23,911 nt of DNA, taken from positions 1 to 23,911 of the forward strand of contig DAISJD010000035.1 in assembly GCA_036821645.1 (NCBI GenBank). Reading direction: 5' to 3'. A program made the translations under genes and the position numbers. How positions within the stretch are numbered: position 1 is the first letter of the stretch; every line of letters begins with the position of its first letter. This document shows positions 23,387 to 23,911 of the stretch, piece by piece. The notes below the pieces were generated by a model. That model was not told where the DNA came from, searched no databases, and saw nothing but the letters and a program-made list of their open reading frames with translations. The stretch comes from DAISJD01 sp036821645 (GTDB lineage Bacteria > Pseudomonadota > Alphaproteobacteria > ATCC43930 > CGMCC-115725).

Positions 23387-23911
23387 GGTGATACTCTATC
23401 AAAATATCTCAATTCTGGATATGTCGTTCTATGCCTTTCGGCCAGATTTGTGAGCCACGATTCTAACCGAACTTGCCCTTCTCTGGTAGGTGACTTCCCA
23501 GCAGCATAAAGCTTTTCAGGGATAAACCCATGACGCCTCTTGATATCATAGTGCGATCGTCCCGCATCGATGAACCGTGCACCATATGCCGCAGCCTGCC
23601 TTAGAACATGAGCGTACATTGCATGCCCTATTGGAGCAACGGCTGTGTCGTATGCCGCAAGCCAAAAATAGTATGTGTCCCGCCATAAGAAGCAGATTCC
23701 ACATCCTAGAGGTAAATTATCGTGCCCTTCAACCAAGTGAAAATCCATAGATGGATGTGGGTTCGAGAACACTGCCTTTAGAAACTCGGTACTCAGTACA
23801 TCGGCGGTCATACCAAGAGCATCCATACGCTGGTTATATAAACTTAAAATCTCCGGTTGCTGCGGACTTAATGAGAACGGACTCACCCCCATGCCGACGC
23901 TGGCCCCCTTG
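23383..23911 (-). CDS. FemAB/GNAT-like acyl or aminoacyl transferase (5'-partial)
   Basis: C-terminal part of a GNAT-fold protein resembling the FemAB/BioF2-like acetyltransferase family (PF13480 type). This rests on YYFWLAAYD, a helix GHAMYAHVLRQAAAYGARF, then IDAGRSHYDIKRRHGFIPE, which parallels the family's closing strand, GRS turn and K-x-x-G-F/W ending. An ATG at 23892 would give 169 aa, but the frame stays open to the window edge, and 169 aa is about half of a normal member. The true start probably lies outside. The stop overlaps the kinase start by four bases. The transferred group and acceptor are unknown. Alternative: a stand-alone half domain. Confidence 0.65.
   Translation of the reverse strand, partial: KGASVGMGVSPFSLSPQQPEILSLYNQRMDALGMTADVLSTEFLKAVFSNPHPSMDFHLVEGHDNLPLGCGICFLWRDTYYFWLAAYDTAVAPIGHAMYAHVLRQAAAYGARFIDAGRSHYDIKRRHGFIPEKLYAAGKSPTREGQVRLESWLTNLAERHRTTYPELRYFDRVSP

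Larger units (their letters stand above)
21590..23911. other. AT-rich, probably horizontally acquired segment
   Basis: Base composition falls sharply after the asd terminator. One hand-counted 60-base line (22021-22080) has 14 G+C, against 39 in a line inside leuC (15241-15300). All three genes in it lie on the minus strand. The right-hand end (beyond about 23280) is less AT-rich. No integrase, IS or tRNA is visible at the left border, and the right border is outside the window. Confidence 0.6.

Overview
The window looks like chromosomal DNA from an alphaproteobacterium, most likely Rhodospirillales or a close relative. This rests on GC-rich genes, a ubiquinone (coq7) gene, a rplS-leuC...leuD-leuB...asd neighbourhood as I remember it from that class, and membrane-bound class III adenylate cyclases. 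The assignment is inference from gene content and order; no search was run.

Layout. (1) 1-3834, plus strand: the end of coq7, an exported gamma-glutamyltransferase, and an RhlE-type DEAD-box RNA helicase whose true start codon is unclear. (2) 3840-7576, minus strand: a signalling block of two paralogous six-TM adenylate cyclases of exactly equal length (434 aa) and a small GGDEF diguanylate cyclase. (3) 7745-9900, plus: a promoter with a perfect -10 box and a 22-bp tandem repeat in the leader, then purE-purK and an AhpD-like protein. (4) 10001-13969, plus: a promoter, a short leader ending in a strong terminator hairpin, then ffh-rpsP-rimM-trmD-rplS (protein targeting, ribosome and tRNA maturation). 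(5) 14245-18136, plus: leuC, a DUF2459 membrane-anchored protein, leuD and leuB, making leucine. (6) 18305-20236: a GDSL esterase autotransporter. (7) 20450-21502: asd, closed by a textbook terminator. (8) About 21590-23911: a strongly AT-rich segment with a minus-strand cassette of a FemAB/GNAT-like transferase (cut by the window edge), an aminoglycoside-phosphotransferase-fold kinase translationally coupled to it, and a histidine phosphatase broken by one in-frame TGA. It looks horizontally acquired.

Most of the window is core metabolism and information processing in ordinary operons. The parts most worth a second look are the AT-rich transferase/kinase/phosphatase cassette and its nonsense codon at a family-conserved tryptophan position, the terminator-ended leader RNA before ffh, the twin cyclases with divergent membrane halves but near-identical catalytic halves, and the non-leucine genes lying inside or beside the leuC-leuD-leuB-asd block. 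No rRNA, tRNA, CRISPR array, insertion sequence or integrase gene was seen.
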